Notes: generated by a model not told the origin, from the sequence alone. 64,000 nt of DNA from CAJQQY01 sp964352225 (GCA_964352225.1 CAYGRM010000003.1:3751-67750), one strand, 5' to 3'; positions 33,638-43,776 are shown, counted from the first letter of the stretch. Program-made: numbers and translations.

Positions 33638-36091
33638 ATGATGTTACAAAACAAACTAAAACTAGCCTTCCGTAATCTCAAAAAAAATAAATCATTTTCC
33701 TTAATTAATATCCTTGGATTGTCTTTGGGAATGGCTTGTTGTTTTTTAGTTATTTTATATGGTTGGCATGAATTCAACTATGATACTTTCCAAGAAGATG
33801 GGGATCAAATTTATCGAATAGAATACTCGACCACGCGAGGGGGTAGCCTCAATACGATGGCACGAACGCCTTCTCCTGTTGCACCAGTTTTAAAAAATTA
33901 TTTTCCAGAAATCTCAGAAGTTAGTCGTTTTTACCCAAGGGAATTAAGTGTGGAGTTGCCGGAGTCCCATCGTCAGTTTGAAGTAAAAGAGGTGTTCTTT
34001 GTGGATTCTTCTGCCCTTAAGGTTTTCCATTTTGACTTCATCCATGGTGACGCCACCAAAGCATTACATCAACCCGAGGCAGTTTTGATCAATGAAACTA
34101 TGGCTAATTTACTTTTTGGAAAAACCAATGTAATTGGAGAATCTTTGAAATTAGCAGGTGAAAATGGATTTCGTATTTCAGGAGTAGTCAGGGACTGGCC
34201 GGATAACTCGCATTTGAATTTCAATATATTGTTGCCCTACGAAACGATGATTAAAGTTGAACCTGAACATGCGAGAGAAGGGCTAAAATATTTTATGGAA
34301 AATAACTGGTCTGCCACTCACGCCTACACCTACGTCAAGTTGAATCCCAACCAAGATCCTGAAAAAGTAGACGCTCGTTTCAAAAATTTTATCCAAGAAA
34401 AAATGCCTGAGCAAGTCCGAGATATCATGACTTTTAATCTGATACCAATTAAAGACATTCACCTATATGCTGAAAGTTCTGGAGCCAAACCTTCTGGTAA
34501 TTTGAACTATCTCTATCTTTTTCTTTTGGTTGGTGGGCTAACTTTACTAATTGCTTGTATTAATTTCATTAATCTTTCGACAGCAAGCTCGATGACCAGA
34601 GCGAAAGAAATCGGGGTTCGAAAAGTCCTTGGGGCACCACGTGCTTCATTGATTTCTCAATTTCTAGCAGAATCTATTTTGTTGAGTTTTTTCTCTTTTA
34701 TCATCTCCATCGGAATTACGTTATTAAGTTTACCCTCCTTGAATAATTTAGCAGGAATCAAAATCCCTTATTCGGCTATCCTCAATCCGATGATCTTAAG
34801 TTTATTCTTTGGTATTTTTTTATTGACTGGATTTTTAGCTGGACTATATCCTGCCTTTTTTGTTACTCGATTCAAGCCTGTAACGGTGATGAAAGGTGCA
34901 TTGGGAGGAAATAAAAAAGTAGGAAGCGAATGGCTTAGAAGAGGATTGATCACGATGCAATTTTTAGCTGCCATAATATTTATGGCAGGTGCTATAACAT
35001 TATATTTACAAATCCAATTTCTAAGTAATCAACCGCTAGGATTTAATCAAGACTTAGTGCTTAGTCTTCCTTTGGATAGTGGAAATAATCTCAATGCAAT
35101 TCTACGTCCAGGCGATGCGACGCTTCGTCAACGCATGAATACGCTTGATAAAAATTTATTGACCAATCCGAATATCAAAGCAGTTACGCAATGTTCTCGA
35201 CTCCCTGGTTTGAGTGCAATTAGTCGAAATGTATCCACGGATAATATTCCTCCTTCTGAGAATTTAATTTCAAAAACGCTTTCGGTAGATTATGATTTTA
35301 GTGAAACTTTTGAACTGGAATTAATGGCAGGTCGCGACTTCGATGCTTCCTTTGGAACAGATCACACCAGCGCATTTCTCATCAATGAAAAAGCGGTAAA
35401 ACTATTAAATTGGAAAAATCCAGAAAATGCTTTAGGGCAAAAAATGTCGATGGATGGTAAAGATGGTTTAGTAGATGGAGTCGTCAAAGATTTTCATTTT
35501 GAAAGTCTTCACCACGAAATCATTCCTCTAATCATGGAAGTTTCCCCAGGAGGATTCGGCTACTTTGCTGTACGTATTGAAAATTCGAATATTCAAGAAA
35601 CACTTTCTTTTATCGAAGACAAGTGGAAAGATGCATTTCCTGAAAAAGGATTTGAATATACTTTTTTGGATGAAACTTTAAATAAAACTTACTTGGCAGA
35701 AAAGCGACTTTCTACCATGATTGGTTACTTTGCTTTTATCGCTATTTTTATTGCTTGCTTTGGACTATTTGGTATGGCTGCCTTGCTGACCCAACAACGA
35801 TTTAAAGAAATAGGTATTCGAAAAGTCCTAGGTGCATCGGTTACTCAAATCTTACAATTGATTTCCAAAGACTTTATTCAACTGATTGGATTTGCGATGA
35901 TTTTAGCTGCACCAATGACTTGGTATTTATTGAAAGATTGGTTGAATGGGTTTGCTTATGGAATTGATTTTCCTTGGTGGACGACCATGGTAAGTGGTTT
36001 GGCGGTGATGGTCATTGCTTTTATAACAATAAGTTTACAATCTGTCAAAGCAGCGATTTCTAATCCGGTGGATGCGATTCGGGATGAGTGA
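33638..36091 (+). CDS. FtsX/MacB-type ABC transporter permease
   Basis: The ATG at 33638 (MMLQNKLKLAFRNLKKNKSF) starts the family's usual beginning; the frame opens at a TTG 51 bases earlier. The 817-residue protein has a first membrane helix (about 20-45), a MacB-like periplasmic domain, an FtsX block of three helices (about 290-430, with ASSMTRAKEIGVRKVLGAPR), a fourth helix and second periplasmic domain (about 455-690), and a final FtsX block (LTQQRFKEIGIRKVLGASVTQILQL). It is the double-FtsX type with no ATPase of its own. No ABC ATPase is encoded beside it. Likely role is export of a lipid, peptide or lipoprotein, or a mechanotransmission role. Confidence 0.9.
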   Translation: MMLQNKLKLAFRNLKKNKSFSLINILGLSLGMACCFLVILYGWHEFNYDTFQEDGDQIYRIEYSTTRGGSLNTMARTPSPVAPVLKNYFPEISEVSRFYPRELSVELPESHRQFEVKEVFFVDSSALKVFHFDFIHGDATKALHQPEAVLINETMANLLFGKTNVIGESLKLAGENGFRISGVVRDWPDNSHLNFNILLPYETMIKVEPEHAREGLKYFMENNWSATHAYTYVKLNPNQDPEKVDARFKNFIQEKMPEQVRDIMTFNLIPIKDIHLYAESSGAKPSGNLNYLYLFLLVGGLTLLIACINFINLSTASSMTRAKEIGVRKVLGAPRASLISQFLAESILLSFFSFIISIGITLLSLPSLNNLAGIKIPYSAILNPMILSLFFGIFLLTGFLAGLYPAFFVTRFKPVTVMKGALGGNKKVGSEWLRRGLITMQFLAAIIFMAGAITLYLQIQFLSNQPLGFNQDLVLSLPLDSGNNLNAILRPGDATLRQRMNTLDKNLLTNPNIKAVTQCSRLPGLSAISRNVSTDNIPPSENLISKTLSVDYDFSETFELELMAGRDFDASFGTDHTSAFLINEKAVKLLNWKNPENALGQKMSMDGKDGLVDGVVKDFHFESLHHEIIPLIMEVSPGGFGYFAVRIENSNIQETLSFIEDKWKDAFPEKGFEYTFLDETLNKTYLAEKRLSTMIGYFAFIAIFIACFGLFGMAALLTQQRFKEIGIRKVLGASVTQILQLISKDFIQLIGFAMILAAPMTWYLLKDWLNGFAYGIDFPWWTTMVSGLAVMVIAFITISLQSVKAAISNPVDAIRDE

Positions 36092-36120
36092 TTTTTGGAA
36101 GATCAAATACTTCTAACATT

Positions 36121-36196
36121 CAACAAAGAATATCCAATGTCCAATTTTTTCCATAATGGTTTCATAAAAGTGTTGGACGTTGGATGTTCTTTGTTG
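36121..36196. terminator. Imperfect long inverted repeat between convergent genes
   Basis: CAACAAAGAATATCCAATGT... (36121-36144) and TTGGACGTTGGATGTTC... (36173-36196) pair over 24 bases with two mismatches that become G-U pairs in RNA. It lies between the stop of the permease and the HAD gene, both running into it. Words of this kind recur in other intergenic spaces, so it may be a repeat element doing duty as a terminator. Confidence 0.5.
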
Positions 36197-36230
36197 GGTA
36201 CTCAATGAAGTTGTTTTAAAATAACTTCAA

Positions 36231-36839
36231 TTAAAAAACGCCCAACACTTGCAATTCTCTTCGCAATCCTTCTCCTGATTTAAAGTGAATCCCTTGCATA
36301 CCATACGCTTCACACCCTTTAATATTTTTCAAAGAGTCATCAATAAAAACTGCAGTCGCAGGATTGATCTGATATCTTTTACACATCAAATCGTAAATCT
36401 CAGGCTGAGGTTTAATCATTTTTTCATCCCCTGAGACTAAGATTCCTTCGAACCATTGCAAAAAATCAAAGTCTCGCAAGGCAATTGGAAAGGTCTCTGC
36501 ACTCCAATTAGTCAAGGCTAAAACTCGGTGCGTATTTGCTTCAATCAATTCTTCTAATATTTCAACCGTTGGCAAAATCGCTCCTCCCAACATCTCTTCC
36601 CATCGTCCGTAAAATGCTTCAATCTGAGAAGTATATTTTGGAAATTGATCTACCAAGATTTGAGTAGCTTCTGCAAGTGGTCGTCCAGCGTCTTGTTGTA
36701 CATTCCAGTCAGGTGTGCAAATATTATTGAGAAAATATTCCATCTCCTCTTCATCATCAAATATTTTCTGAAATAAGCGTCGAGGTTCCCAATCAATTAA
36801 AACTCCTCCGAGGTCAAAAATTACCGTTTCGATTTGCAT
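36231..36839 (-). CDS. HAD-superfamily phosphatase (subfamily IA)
   Basis: The 202-residue protein has HAD motif I IFDLGGVLIDW (8-18, nucleophile D9), motif II LALTNWS (about 113-119), motif III K in MIKPQPEIY (about 144-152) and motif IV VFIDDSLKNI (about 168-177). A helical cap lies at 20-85. Such proteins remove phosphate from sugars or nucleotides. The family is wide and the substrate cannot be read. It is a single gene. Confidence 0.9.
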   Translation of the reverse strand: MQIETVIFDLGGVLIDWEPRRLFQKIFDDEEEMEYFLNNICTPDWNVQQDAGRPLAEATQILVDQFPKYTSQIEAFYGRWEEMLGGAILPTVEILEELIEANTHRVLALTNWSAETFPIALRDFDFLQWFEGILVSGDEKMIKPQPEIYDLMCKRYQINPATAVFIDDSLKNIKGCEAYGMQGIHFKSGEGLRRELQVLGVF

Positions 36840-37266
36840 ATTTTTTTATTTGTAGTAAGACTTTTAATAATCACTTTAAATAAAATGTGAAATTTCAGGA
36901 AAAGTTTAAACGACTTAGGAAAGCCGTTTTACGAGGAAACAAAGTTAAAAGGATGATGGAAAATGAGCAATTACTAGTCAATTTATTTCTAAACATTATG
37001 ATTAAATATATTCCAAAGAATGCTTTAATTTTTAGGCAAATCGGCCATAATTAGCGAAATTTGTTAACAACCAATAGCGTTTTTTCCAAAAACCTGTTGC
37101 AATTAAGATTTCTCATCCTGTTCCAATTTTTCCAAAAAAATAACTGTAACTAACTAGTTAGCATTCATTTCAATTCAAATTGAGACACGTCAAACGTATA
37201 TCGTTCAACTTGCCTACCGGCAGGCAGGCGTCAAACAATTCAAAGCAACTTATTAATACATTCAAT
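36840..37266. other. Intergenic region with palindromic repeat before the large secreted gene
   Basis: No gene is supported. It holds a 12-bp palindrome CTAACTAGTTAG (37150-37161) and the repeat TGCCTACCGGCAGGCAGGC (37211-37229). No good promoter consensus was seen. An open frame reaches back to 37180, but the added residues translate the repeat (LPTGRQA), so they are unlikely to be real. Confidence 0.55.
37211..37229. repeat. LPTGRQA-type palindromic repeat
   Basis: TGCCTACCGGCAGGCAGGC contains the GC-rich palindrome core TACCGG/CCTGCC seen as a dispersed repeat in many Bacteroidota, where it often translates as LPTGRQA. It is far more GC-rich than its surroundings. ACGTCAAACG lies beside it (about 37185-37194), also found at 1351-1360. 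Confidence 0.7.
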
Positions 37267-40200
37267 ATGAACATCAAGCTCCTCCTTCTTCTGATCCTAA
37301 TTTTGAGTATTGAATCAAGCGCACAAGTCAATTATACCGCCAATGATATTGTTCCTGAATATGATGAACATTTCCGAATGGGAATCAATCCTGGAACATA
37401 TAATCAATGGACTGATGAGCAAATTGCTGACCTCGCTGCAGGTAACCCCTACCTGGGAATTCCAGGAATTGGAGCAAATACCATTCGCCCAAGTCTTCCT
37501 GAATTTTTTCTTGACACCTATGGTTACGATGTTCGATTAGGCGCATTTCAATATTACCAAGATTTGGGAATGGAGGAAAATGTGTGCTTCATCGGCTACC
37601 CAAATTTGCAGCACAGAGATACTACAGTTTACTGCCAAGGTGCTTCGATTGGAAAATTATTTTCCAATATGTATTTACCGATTTGGGATGGAGGCGCCAA
37701 TGGAACACCTTACAATGATGATAATTATCTCGCAGCTTACACTTACAAAATGGTGACGCTGTACAAAGATTATGTTCGTTTTTGGGAAATTTGGAATGAG
37801 CCAAGTTTGGATCAATCGAATTATAAAGCAACTCTTCCTCCGGGACATCCAGAGAGTTGGTGGGACAATGATCCTGATCCTTGCGACATGGATATTCAAG
37901 CACCCGTTTATCATTATATCAGAATGTTGCGAGTGACTTATGATGTCATCAAGACGGTTGATCCTGATGCTTACGTGACACTTGGAGGAGTTGGGTATTA
38001 TAGTTTTTTTGATGTATTGTGCCGAAATACGGATAACCCTGTGGATGGAAGTGTGACACCAGAATATCCGTTGGCAGGTGGAGCATATTTTGATGCAATA
38101 GGAATTCATACTTATCCGCATTTTGATGGAAGTACGATTTTTTTAAATAATGGCGAGTTGGTTTACGAACGTCATTCCGATGCCGCTGCCGATGGAATTG
38201 TTTTAGCAAAAAATGGTCGTCAAACCATTCTGGAAAATTATGGTTATGATGGAATTACTTTTCCCAAAAAGAAATACCTCATCACCGAAATAAATGTTCC
38301 TCGATTATCTTTTGACACATTTATGGGTTCGGCAGAGTCACAAAAAAACTTTGTGACCAAAGCACTAATCACTTCTATGTCTAATGGAATTCATCAATTA
38401 CATTTTTATAATCTAGGAGATATTGAGGAAGAAGCGGATGCAGATTCTTGGTTTGACGTGATGGGTTTTTATGGAAATCTAGCAGCTACTCCGCCCTATA
38501 ACCAAGAGCGAAATGAAGCAGGAATTGCTTACAAAACAGCTTCAGATATTTTGTATAAAACAGAGTGGGATTCTTTGCGATCTGCACAATTAAATTTACC
38601 TCCAAATATGCGAGGAGGTGCGGTTAAGAATGAAGCGGGCGAGTACACATATGTTTTATGGGCAAAAACTGAAATTGATAGTTCGGAGGTGGCAAGTGCC
38701 GTTTATAATTTTCCCGCTTCGCTAAATATTTCAAATTTATATAAAAAAGAATGGGATTATAACGAGACTCTATTTGAAGAATATATCAGTTCACAAGGCA
38801 TTGTCTTAAATGCCACACCAACCTTCTTTTCCGAAATCCCAACCCTACTTGATACAACTAATTATGACATTTCAGATTGTACGGAAACGATCGATGGATT
38901 TAATTATATCGGGCAGTTTTTAGGGCATAAATATTTCCGTTCCAACAATGCTCTTACGTGGGAAGAAGCTAAAATATTTTGTGAAGAACGAGGCGGATAC
39001 TTAGTTGAAATAAATGGATACTCTGAAAATAATTTTGTCAAAAATCAGCTTTCAGACCCCGTATTCATTGGCTTGAGTGATAGCGAAGTGGAAGGAACTT
39101 TGACTTGGGCAAATGGCGAATCGCTTAATTTTAATAATATTGACAACTGCACTATTTGCGCTCCTAACTCTGATGAGAATGATTATTTGATGTTACATTC
39201 TTGGGATGGAAAATGGAGTTATAATCCATCGTTCGTCGCTAAGAATTTCGTCATGGAATTTGACTGTATCAATAACATTCCTCCAAATAATGGAAATGGC
39301 GGAATGGCAATTTGTGACGATCCTGTTCCGGGTTTTTCATTGCTTGGAGAACTAGGAGGAAAGCAATATTTTATTTCTGATGGAGCTAATAGTTGGAGCG
39401 ATTCTCGGGCACTTGCTCAAGCTCAAGGTGGTGATATTGTTGTGATTAATGATGCAGTAGAAAACCTATTTATCCAAAGTAAAATAAATGAAATGGTTCA
39501 CATCGGTTTATCTGATAGCGAATCGGAAGGGACTTTAAAATGGGTAGATGGGACTGATGTTTCCTATGAAAACTTTGACGTTTGTAGCTTTTGTCAAGGT
39601 AATACTGAATCCAATGATAACCTCGTCATGCACTCTTGGAATGGAGGTTGGAGTTATGCTACCAGCATTCAAAGTTTTAGATCAATCATGGAAAGAGAAT
39701 GTGACGGCATGAACGGTGGTGGTGGAAATAATAGTGGTAACTGTGACCTAAATTTTGCGCTCAATCAATCTGCAACTCAATCTGGAACTCAACTCAATGC
39801 CGAAGCTTCGCGAGCAGTTGATGGCAATACCGATGGTAATTTTTGGGGAGGAAATTCCACCTCTTTGACTAATTGGGTTGCACAACCCTACCTAGAAATT
39901 GATCTCGGAGAAATAAAAAATATTGAAAAAATCGAAGTTTGGAATCGAGAAGATTGTTGCATGGATTTACTTTCCAACTATCATATCTTTGTTTCTAACA
40001 ATCCATTTACAAGTTCAAATTTAAACGCTACGATCAACCAAGCAGGCGTATCCGATTATTTCCAATCAGCAGTTGCTGAACGTCCAAGTACACAAAATAT
40101 AAATATTTCAGGACGATATATTCGTCTCCAATTGGAAGGTACTTCGTTCCTGGCCGTTTCAGAGTTAAAGGTTATTGGCTGTGGAGATGATTGCCCAGCT

Positions 40201-41340
40201 GCTGGAACTTCTTGTGATGATAATAATTCTAGTACCTTAAATGATGTAGAAGATGGCAATTGTAATTGTGCAGGAACGCCAGACACGGGAAATATGGGTT
40301 GTATTTCCGTAAGTAATTTAGCCTTAAATAAAACTACGATTCAATCTTCCACTTTAACTGTAGCTGGAATTGAAGGAAATTCAAGCAAGGCTGTCGATGG
40401 AAACATTAATGGAAATTATTTTATCAATCCTACGTCGCAATCTTCTGTTACCGCAACTCAATATCAATTCCAACCTTGGTGGGAAATAAATCTAGCAGAT
40501 AATTTTTTAATCGAAAAAATTAATTTGTTCAATCGAACGGATGGAACCAATCCAACTCAGAATTGCTATGTGCTTATTTCTGACAGTCCTTTTTCATCTG
40601 ATGATTTAGCCGCTGCCAGAGCAGAAGCTATTTATGAATATCACATTTCGGATGTAATTGGCTCGCCTTCAGAGATATTTCCTAATATTCAAGGGCAATA
40701 TATCCGAGTCCAAATGGCAGGCTATGGATTTTTATTCCTAGCTGAAATAGAAGCGATGGGTTGTCTAGCCACTAATAATATAACTAGCTCTGTTCCTAAT
40801 CTTTTAATTTTCAATGCAGGAAAGACAGGACAATCTTCAGAGATTAATTGGACAATGTTCAAAGATGAATTTGTTGAAAAATACGAAGTAGAAGTAGCTT
40901 CTAACAATAATAATTTTACCTATTTAGGTAGTATCGAATCTCAAAGCGCTGACAATTCAAGTCAATATCAACTTTTTGATCGAAAACCATCAGAAGGAAA
41001 AAACTTCTATAGATTGAAAGTGATCAAAAAAGATGAAGATTTTTATTATTCCGCTGCACGCCAAGTTAATTTCAACTTCGATTTTGAATCAGTCCATTTA
41101 TATCCGAATCCTTCAAATAATATGATTTATTTAGCAATGCGAGATTTCGCGGGGCAAAAAGCAACTGTTGAAATCTACAATAGCATTGGACACAAAATGC
41201 AAAGTCGTAATTATGAATCTTTCCCTACAGTACCTTCGATGTTTGATGTGAGTAACTATGTAAGTGGGATTTATTCAATTGTGATCAAATTGGAAAACAA
41301 ACGAAGTGTAGCTAAAAAATTTATCATCGGAAAATTATAG
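37267..41340 (+). CDS. Secreted glycoside-hydrolase-like protein with lectin and discoidin domains, T9SS
   Basis: From the ATG at 37267 (MNIKLLLLLILILSIESSAQ) the 1357-residue protein has a signal peptide and then a TIM-barrel-like catalytic region (about 40-480). FWEIWNEPS carries a clan GH-A acid/base Glu, and YLITEINVP is the probable nucleophile strand. It continues with two C-type lectin domains (about 610-700 and 750-830, each with WANGE/WVDGT and a WS...Y tail), two F5/8 type C (discoidin) domains (about 850-990 and 1025-1150), and a T9SS sorting domain from LYPNPSNN (about 1270). It should digest or bind a polysaccharide outside the cell. The catalytic family is not certain (GH5/GH39-like). 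Confidence 0.87.
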   Translation: MNIKLLLLLILILSIESSAQVNYTANDIVPEYDEHFRMGINPGTYNQWTDEQIADLAAGNPYLGIPGIGANTIRPSLPEFFLDTYGYDVRLGAFQYYQDLGMEENVCFIGYPNLQHRDTTVYCQGASIGKLFSNMYLPIWDGGANGTPYNDDNYLAAYTYKMVTLYKDYVRFWEIWNEPSLDQSNYKATLPPGHPESWWDNDPDPCDMDIQAPVYHYIRMLRVTYDVIKTVDPDAYVTLGGVGYYSFFDVLCRNTDNPVDGSVTPEYPLAGGAYFDAIGIHTYPHFDGSTIFLNNGELVYERHSDAAADGIVLAKNGRQTILENYGYDGITFPKKKYLITEINVPRLSFDTFMGSAESQKNFVTKALITSMSNGIHQLHFYNLGDIEEEADADSWFDVMGFYGNLAATPPYNQERNEAGIAYKTASDILYKTEWDSLRSAQLNLPPNMRGGAVKNEAGEYTYVLWAKTEIDSSEVASAVYNFPASLNISNLYKKEWDYNETLFEEYISSQGIVLNATPTFFSEIPTLLDTTNYDISDCTETIDGFNYIGQFLGHKYFRSNNALTWEEAKIFCEERGGYLVEINGYSENNFVKNQLSDPVFIGLSDSEVEGTLTWANGESLNFNNIDNCTICAPNSDENDYLMLHSWDGKWSYNPSFVAKNFVMEFDCINNIPPNNGNGGMAICDDPVPGFSLLGELGGKQYFISDGANSWSDSRALAQAQGGDIVVINDAVENLFIQSKINEMVHIGLSDSESEGTLKWVDGTDVSYENFDVCSFCQGNTESNDNLVMHSWNGGWSYATSIQSFRSIMERECDGMNGGGGNNSGNCDLNFALNQSATQSGTQLNAEASRAVDGNTDGNFWGGNSTSLTNWVAQPYLEIDLGEIKNIEKIEVWNREDCCMDLLSNYHIFVSNNPFTSSNLNATINQAGVSDYFQSAVAERPSTQNINISGRYIRLQLEGTSFLAVSELKVIGCGDDCPAAGTSCDDNNSSTLNDVEDGNCNCAGTPDTGNMGCISVSNLALNKTTIQSSTLTVAGIEGNSSKAVDGNINGNYFINPTSQSSVTATQYQFQPWWEINLADNFLIEKINLFNRTDGTNPTQNCYVLISDSPFSSDDLAAARAEAIYEYHISDVIGSPSEIFPNIQGQYIRVQMAGYGFLFLAEIEAMGCLATNNITSSVPNLLIFNAGKTGQSSEINWTMFKDEFVEKYEVEVASNNNNFTYLGSIESQSADNSSQYQLFDRKPSEGKNFYRLKVIKKDEDFYYSAARQVNFNFDFESVHLYPNPSNNMIYLAMRDFAGQKATVEIYNSIGHKMQSRNYESFPTVPSMFDVSNYVSGIYSIVIKLENKRSVAKKFIIGKL

Positions 41341-41412
41341 GTGACGAAAAAATTTAACTTAAATAATTAGTCAAAAAAAATTAAATTTACCGTTCACCAA
41401 AACCCATATTCT

Positions 41413-41961
41413 ATGAGTTCTGAAAATGACAATCCAAAAGAAGAGAAAAAGCCAGAGGATAATAAAAATATGTTTGAAGAAGCAGCTGATTCTATCAGCA
41501 AAGGTTACGAAGAGAAAAAAGAAGCCATCGGTAAATCAATAACAGAAACTAAAGAATCCGTTAGTAAATCGATTGATTCGGGAGTAAAAAAAACTAAAAG
41601 CTTTTTTCGAAAAGTTATCATCTTTTCCTTTATTGGATTAGTACTAGCCGCTGCGGGTTATTTGCTTTGGGCGAACTGGACTTACAGCGAAGGTACTCGA
41701 ACTGGCTACCTGATGAAACTATCTAAAAAAGGATATGTTTTTAAAACGTACGAAGGCCAATTGAACCTTGGAGGTTTGCAAGAAGATAATGCAAGTATTT
41801 TAGGAAACGTTTGGGATTTTTCTTTAGAGCATGACGTTCTTTCTCATAAATTAGAAGAATTGGAAGGAAAAAAAGTAATGCTTCGCTACAAAGAAATAAA
41901 CAAAGCCATGCCGTGGCAAGGAGATTCTAATTACTTTGTTTTTGCGGTTGAAGAAAAGTAG
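41413..41961 (+). CDS. Membrane-anchored protein of unknown function
   Basis: The 182-residue protein has a charged N-terminal helix with many K and E (residues 1-68, with SISKGYEEKKEAIGKSITETKESVSKSI, an amphipathic coil), one membrane helix (about 69-88, VIIFSFIGLVLAAAGYLLWA), and a C-terminal beta-like domain of 90 residues (GYLMKLSKKGYVFKTYEGQLNL). It lies 72 bases after the large secreted gene. The last part resembles small conserved membrane proteins of Bacteroidota, but I do not know a function. Confidence 0.68.
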   Translation: MSSENDNPKEEKKPEDNKNMFEEAADSISKGYEEKKEAIGKSITETKESVSKSIDSGVKKTKSFFRKVIIFSFIGLVLAAAGYLLWANWTYSEGTRTGYLMKLSKKGYVFKTYEGQLNLGGLQEDNASILGNVWDFSLEHDVLSHKLEELEGKKVMLRYKEINKAMPWQGDSNYFVFAVEEK

Positions 41962-41993
41962 ATACGCATATCGATCTAAGCACCAGGATTTAT

Positions 41994-42059
41994 GATTTGA
42001 GAAGTTTTACGATACTATTCATATAGTTTTAAAACTAATATCGTCATACTTCTCAAATC
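41994..42059. terminator. Inverted repeat between convergent genes
   Basis: GATTTGAGAAGT (41994-42005) and ACTTCTCAAATC (42048-42059) are complementary, with further interrupted pairing inside (ACGATA/TATCGT). The stem separates the 41413 gene and the peptidase gene, and may end both. Confidence 0.5.
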
Positions 42060-42091
42060 CTTTTGCTTAAATCGTTATTCGATGTTCCCCC

Positions 42092-43642
42092 CTACTCCAC
42101 TATTATTTTTTTAGATAAAAAACGCTCCCCATCTTTAATTTTCAAAAAATAAATTCCCGTTTTTAATTCTTGTAAGTTTATTGTTATAAAACCGCTATTC
42201 AATGATTGGTAATTTTTTTCCAAAACTAAAACACCTTTCAAATCATAGATCTCCACCTGCAGGTTTTCCAATCCACAATCTCTTAAATTCAATTTCAACT
42301 GCTCTCCAACTGGATTAGGAAAAATTTCAAAATCACAATTCAATTCATTAGTACTCGAAATAATATCAACCTCAGCTGAAGTACAATTGCGAACATTAGC
42401 TAATTTAGCAATGGTGGCGATAGAAGCTTTGACCACATTGGTCATAAAATTTAAATCTAGATTTTCTTTAACATCATTAGCCGTATGATAATTCGGGTTT
42501 CGAAATTCAGCTCCATCAGTCAACATAATTGCCGACCTTCCACCAAACCAAAACGAAGCATGATCACTTCGAAGCAGAGCCTGATTCGGTAAATCAACAA
42601 AATTAGTGGCGATCAAATTTATTACTTTCAATTCTGGAACATACGTTTGCGCAGCGGAATAAAAGGAATCTTGAAGTTCCGTAAATTGAGTAGTTCCAGC
42701 ATTGATGATAAAATTACCACGAAAGCTATCCGCTTGTAACAATACATTTGCATCTGGAAAGGCATTTTGAAAAATAGTTGGAAAACTTTGAGAAAAAGGA
42801 GTATCATCATAATAACCAATCATTTCCATATTGATAACACCTTTGAGTGGCTCTTGATTTTGAATACTATTACTCACATAAGAGACGCTTCCGACCAAGT
42901 TAAATTCCTCCAAATCAAATCCAATAAATTTGATCGAATGCTCAAAATTATAGTTGGATAAAACTCGAACAGCTTCTAAAACACCTGCCACCGCAGTCGC
43001 ATTATCATCTGCCCCTGGAGAAGTAGAAACTGAATCATAATGTCCATCTAAGATATAAACATCTGGAGATTCACTTTTCCCTTTCAGTTTTCCAATGATA
43101 TTTTTTCCTACATAATTAGTAATGGGGAGTTCTTGAATTTCTACTTCTAGATTATGGTCTAGGAAATTTTGCTCAATCATCATTTGAGTATTTTCCAATT
43201 GAGCGAGCCCCGCTGTTCGATGTCTTATTCCTTCTAAAGCAGTCAAGTCATCCCAAATCCGATTAGAATCTACTTGATCTACAATTGTCTGAATATCAAT
43301 GATTTGTAAATCATCGGCGACTAATTTTATTTTATAATCAAGAGAGAGATTCATTGCATTCCAAGTAATTAGTTTGCCAGCTCCTGGAGTTATCGGGAAA
43401 CCAATATCACCATTAACGTTTACAATTGGGTCAGCAAAGGTAACTCCACCATCTATTGAAACAAGCATAGTGATTTCAACATCATCATTTTCTAAATCTT
43501 CTAAATCATAGGTTAATGTAATTGTATTGTTAGACAAATTGGTACTAGCAATTAAGTTGCTGATGATTGGAGCTGCATTTTGAGCGTTTACATTTTTTCC
43601 AAAAAGAAATAATAAAAAAAGTAGCAAAGATATTTTTTTCAT
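42092..43642 (-). CDS. Secreted M28-family zinc peptidase with T9SS domain
   Basis: The ATG at 43642 starts the signal peptide (KKISLLLFLLFLFGKNVNAQ); the frame extends 11 residues further. The 516-residue protein has an N-terminal beta domain (about 30-110) and the M28 core. Zinc-binding motifs are LDGHYDSV, GADDNATA, DLEEFNLVGS and the final H in NYHTANDV. A T9SS sorting domain closes it (FEIFPNPVGE to IIVE). The expected activity is removal of amino acids or dipeptides from extracellular peptides. It precedes the amino acid symporter gene on the map and could supply its substrate. Confidence 0.9.
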   Translation of the reverse strand: MKKISLLLFLLFLFGKNVNAQNAAPIISNLIASTNLSNNTITLTYDLEDLENDDVEITMLVSIDGGVTFADPIVNVNGDIGFPITPGAGKLITWNAMNLSLDYKIKLVADDLQIIDIQTIVDQVDSNRIWDDLTALEGIRHRTAGLAQLENTQMMIEQNFLDHNLEVEIQELPITNYVGKNIIGKLKGKSESPDVYILDGHYDSVSTSPGADDNATAVAGVLEAVRVLSNYNFEHSIKFIGFDLEEFNLVGSVSYVSNSIQNQEPLKGVINMEMIGYYDDTPFSQSFPTIFQNAFPDANVLLQADSFRGNFIINAGTTQFTELQDSFYSAAQTYVPELKVINLIATNFVDLPNQALLRSDHASFWFGGRSAIMLTDGAEFRNPNYHTANDVKENLDLNFMTNVVKASIATIAKLANVRNCTSAEVDIISSTNELNCDFEIFPNPVGEQLKLNLRDCGLENLQVEIYDLKGVLVLEKNYQSLNSGFITINLQELKTGIYFLKIKDGERFLSKKIIVE

Positions 43643-43694
43643 TTTTAATGATTTTTTGATTCTTGATAAATTCACTTAGAACCGATTTTTTCAG

Positions 43695-43714
43695 GTGCCG
43701 ACTTAAGTCAGCAC
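43695..43714. repeat. Near-perfect 20-bp palindrome between peptidase and symporter
   Basis: GTGCCGACTTAAGTCAGCAC is symmetric except at one pair. It sits in the space between the peptidase promoter and the symporter terminator. It may be an operator or another dispersed repeat. No sequence evidence chooses between them. Confidence 0.45.
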
Positions 43715-43719
43715 TACGT

Positions 43720-43756
43720 AAAAGGCACCTTCCAAATTAATGAAAAGTGCCTTTTT
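43720..43756 (-). terminator. Terminator of the symporter gene
   Basis: AAAAGGCAC and GTGCCTTTTT form a stem with internal A/T pairs around the loop. The T-tract on the minus side is short (TTTT), while the plus side is stronger, but only the minus-strand symporter gene ends here. Confidence 0.6.
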
Positions 43757-43776
43757 ATTATCTATAAATTTAATTT

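Noticed and set aside
37180..37266. Extended start of the large secreted protein
   Set aside because: The added 29 residues contain a translated palindromic repeat (LPTGRQA), and a clean signal peptide begins at 37267.
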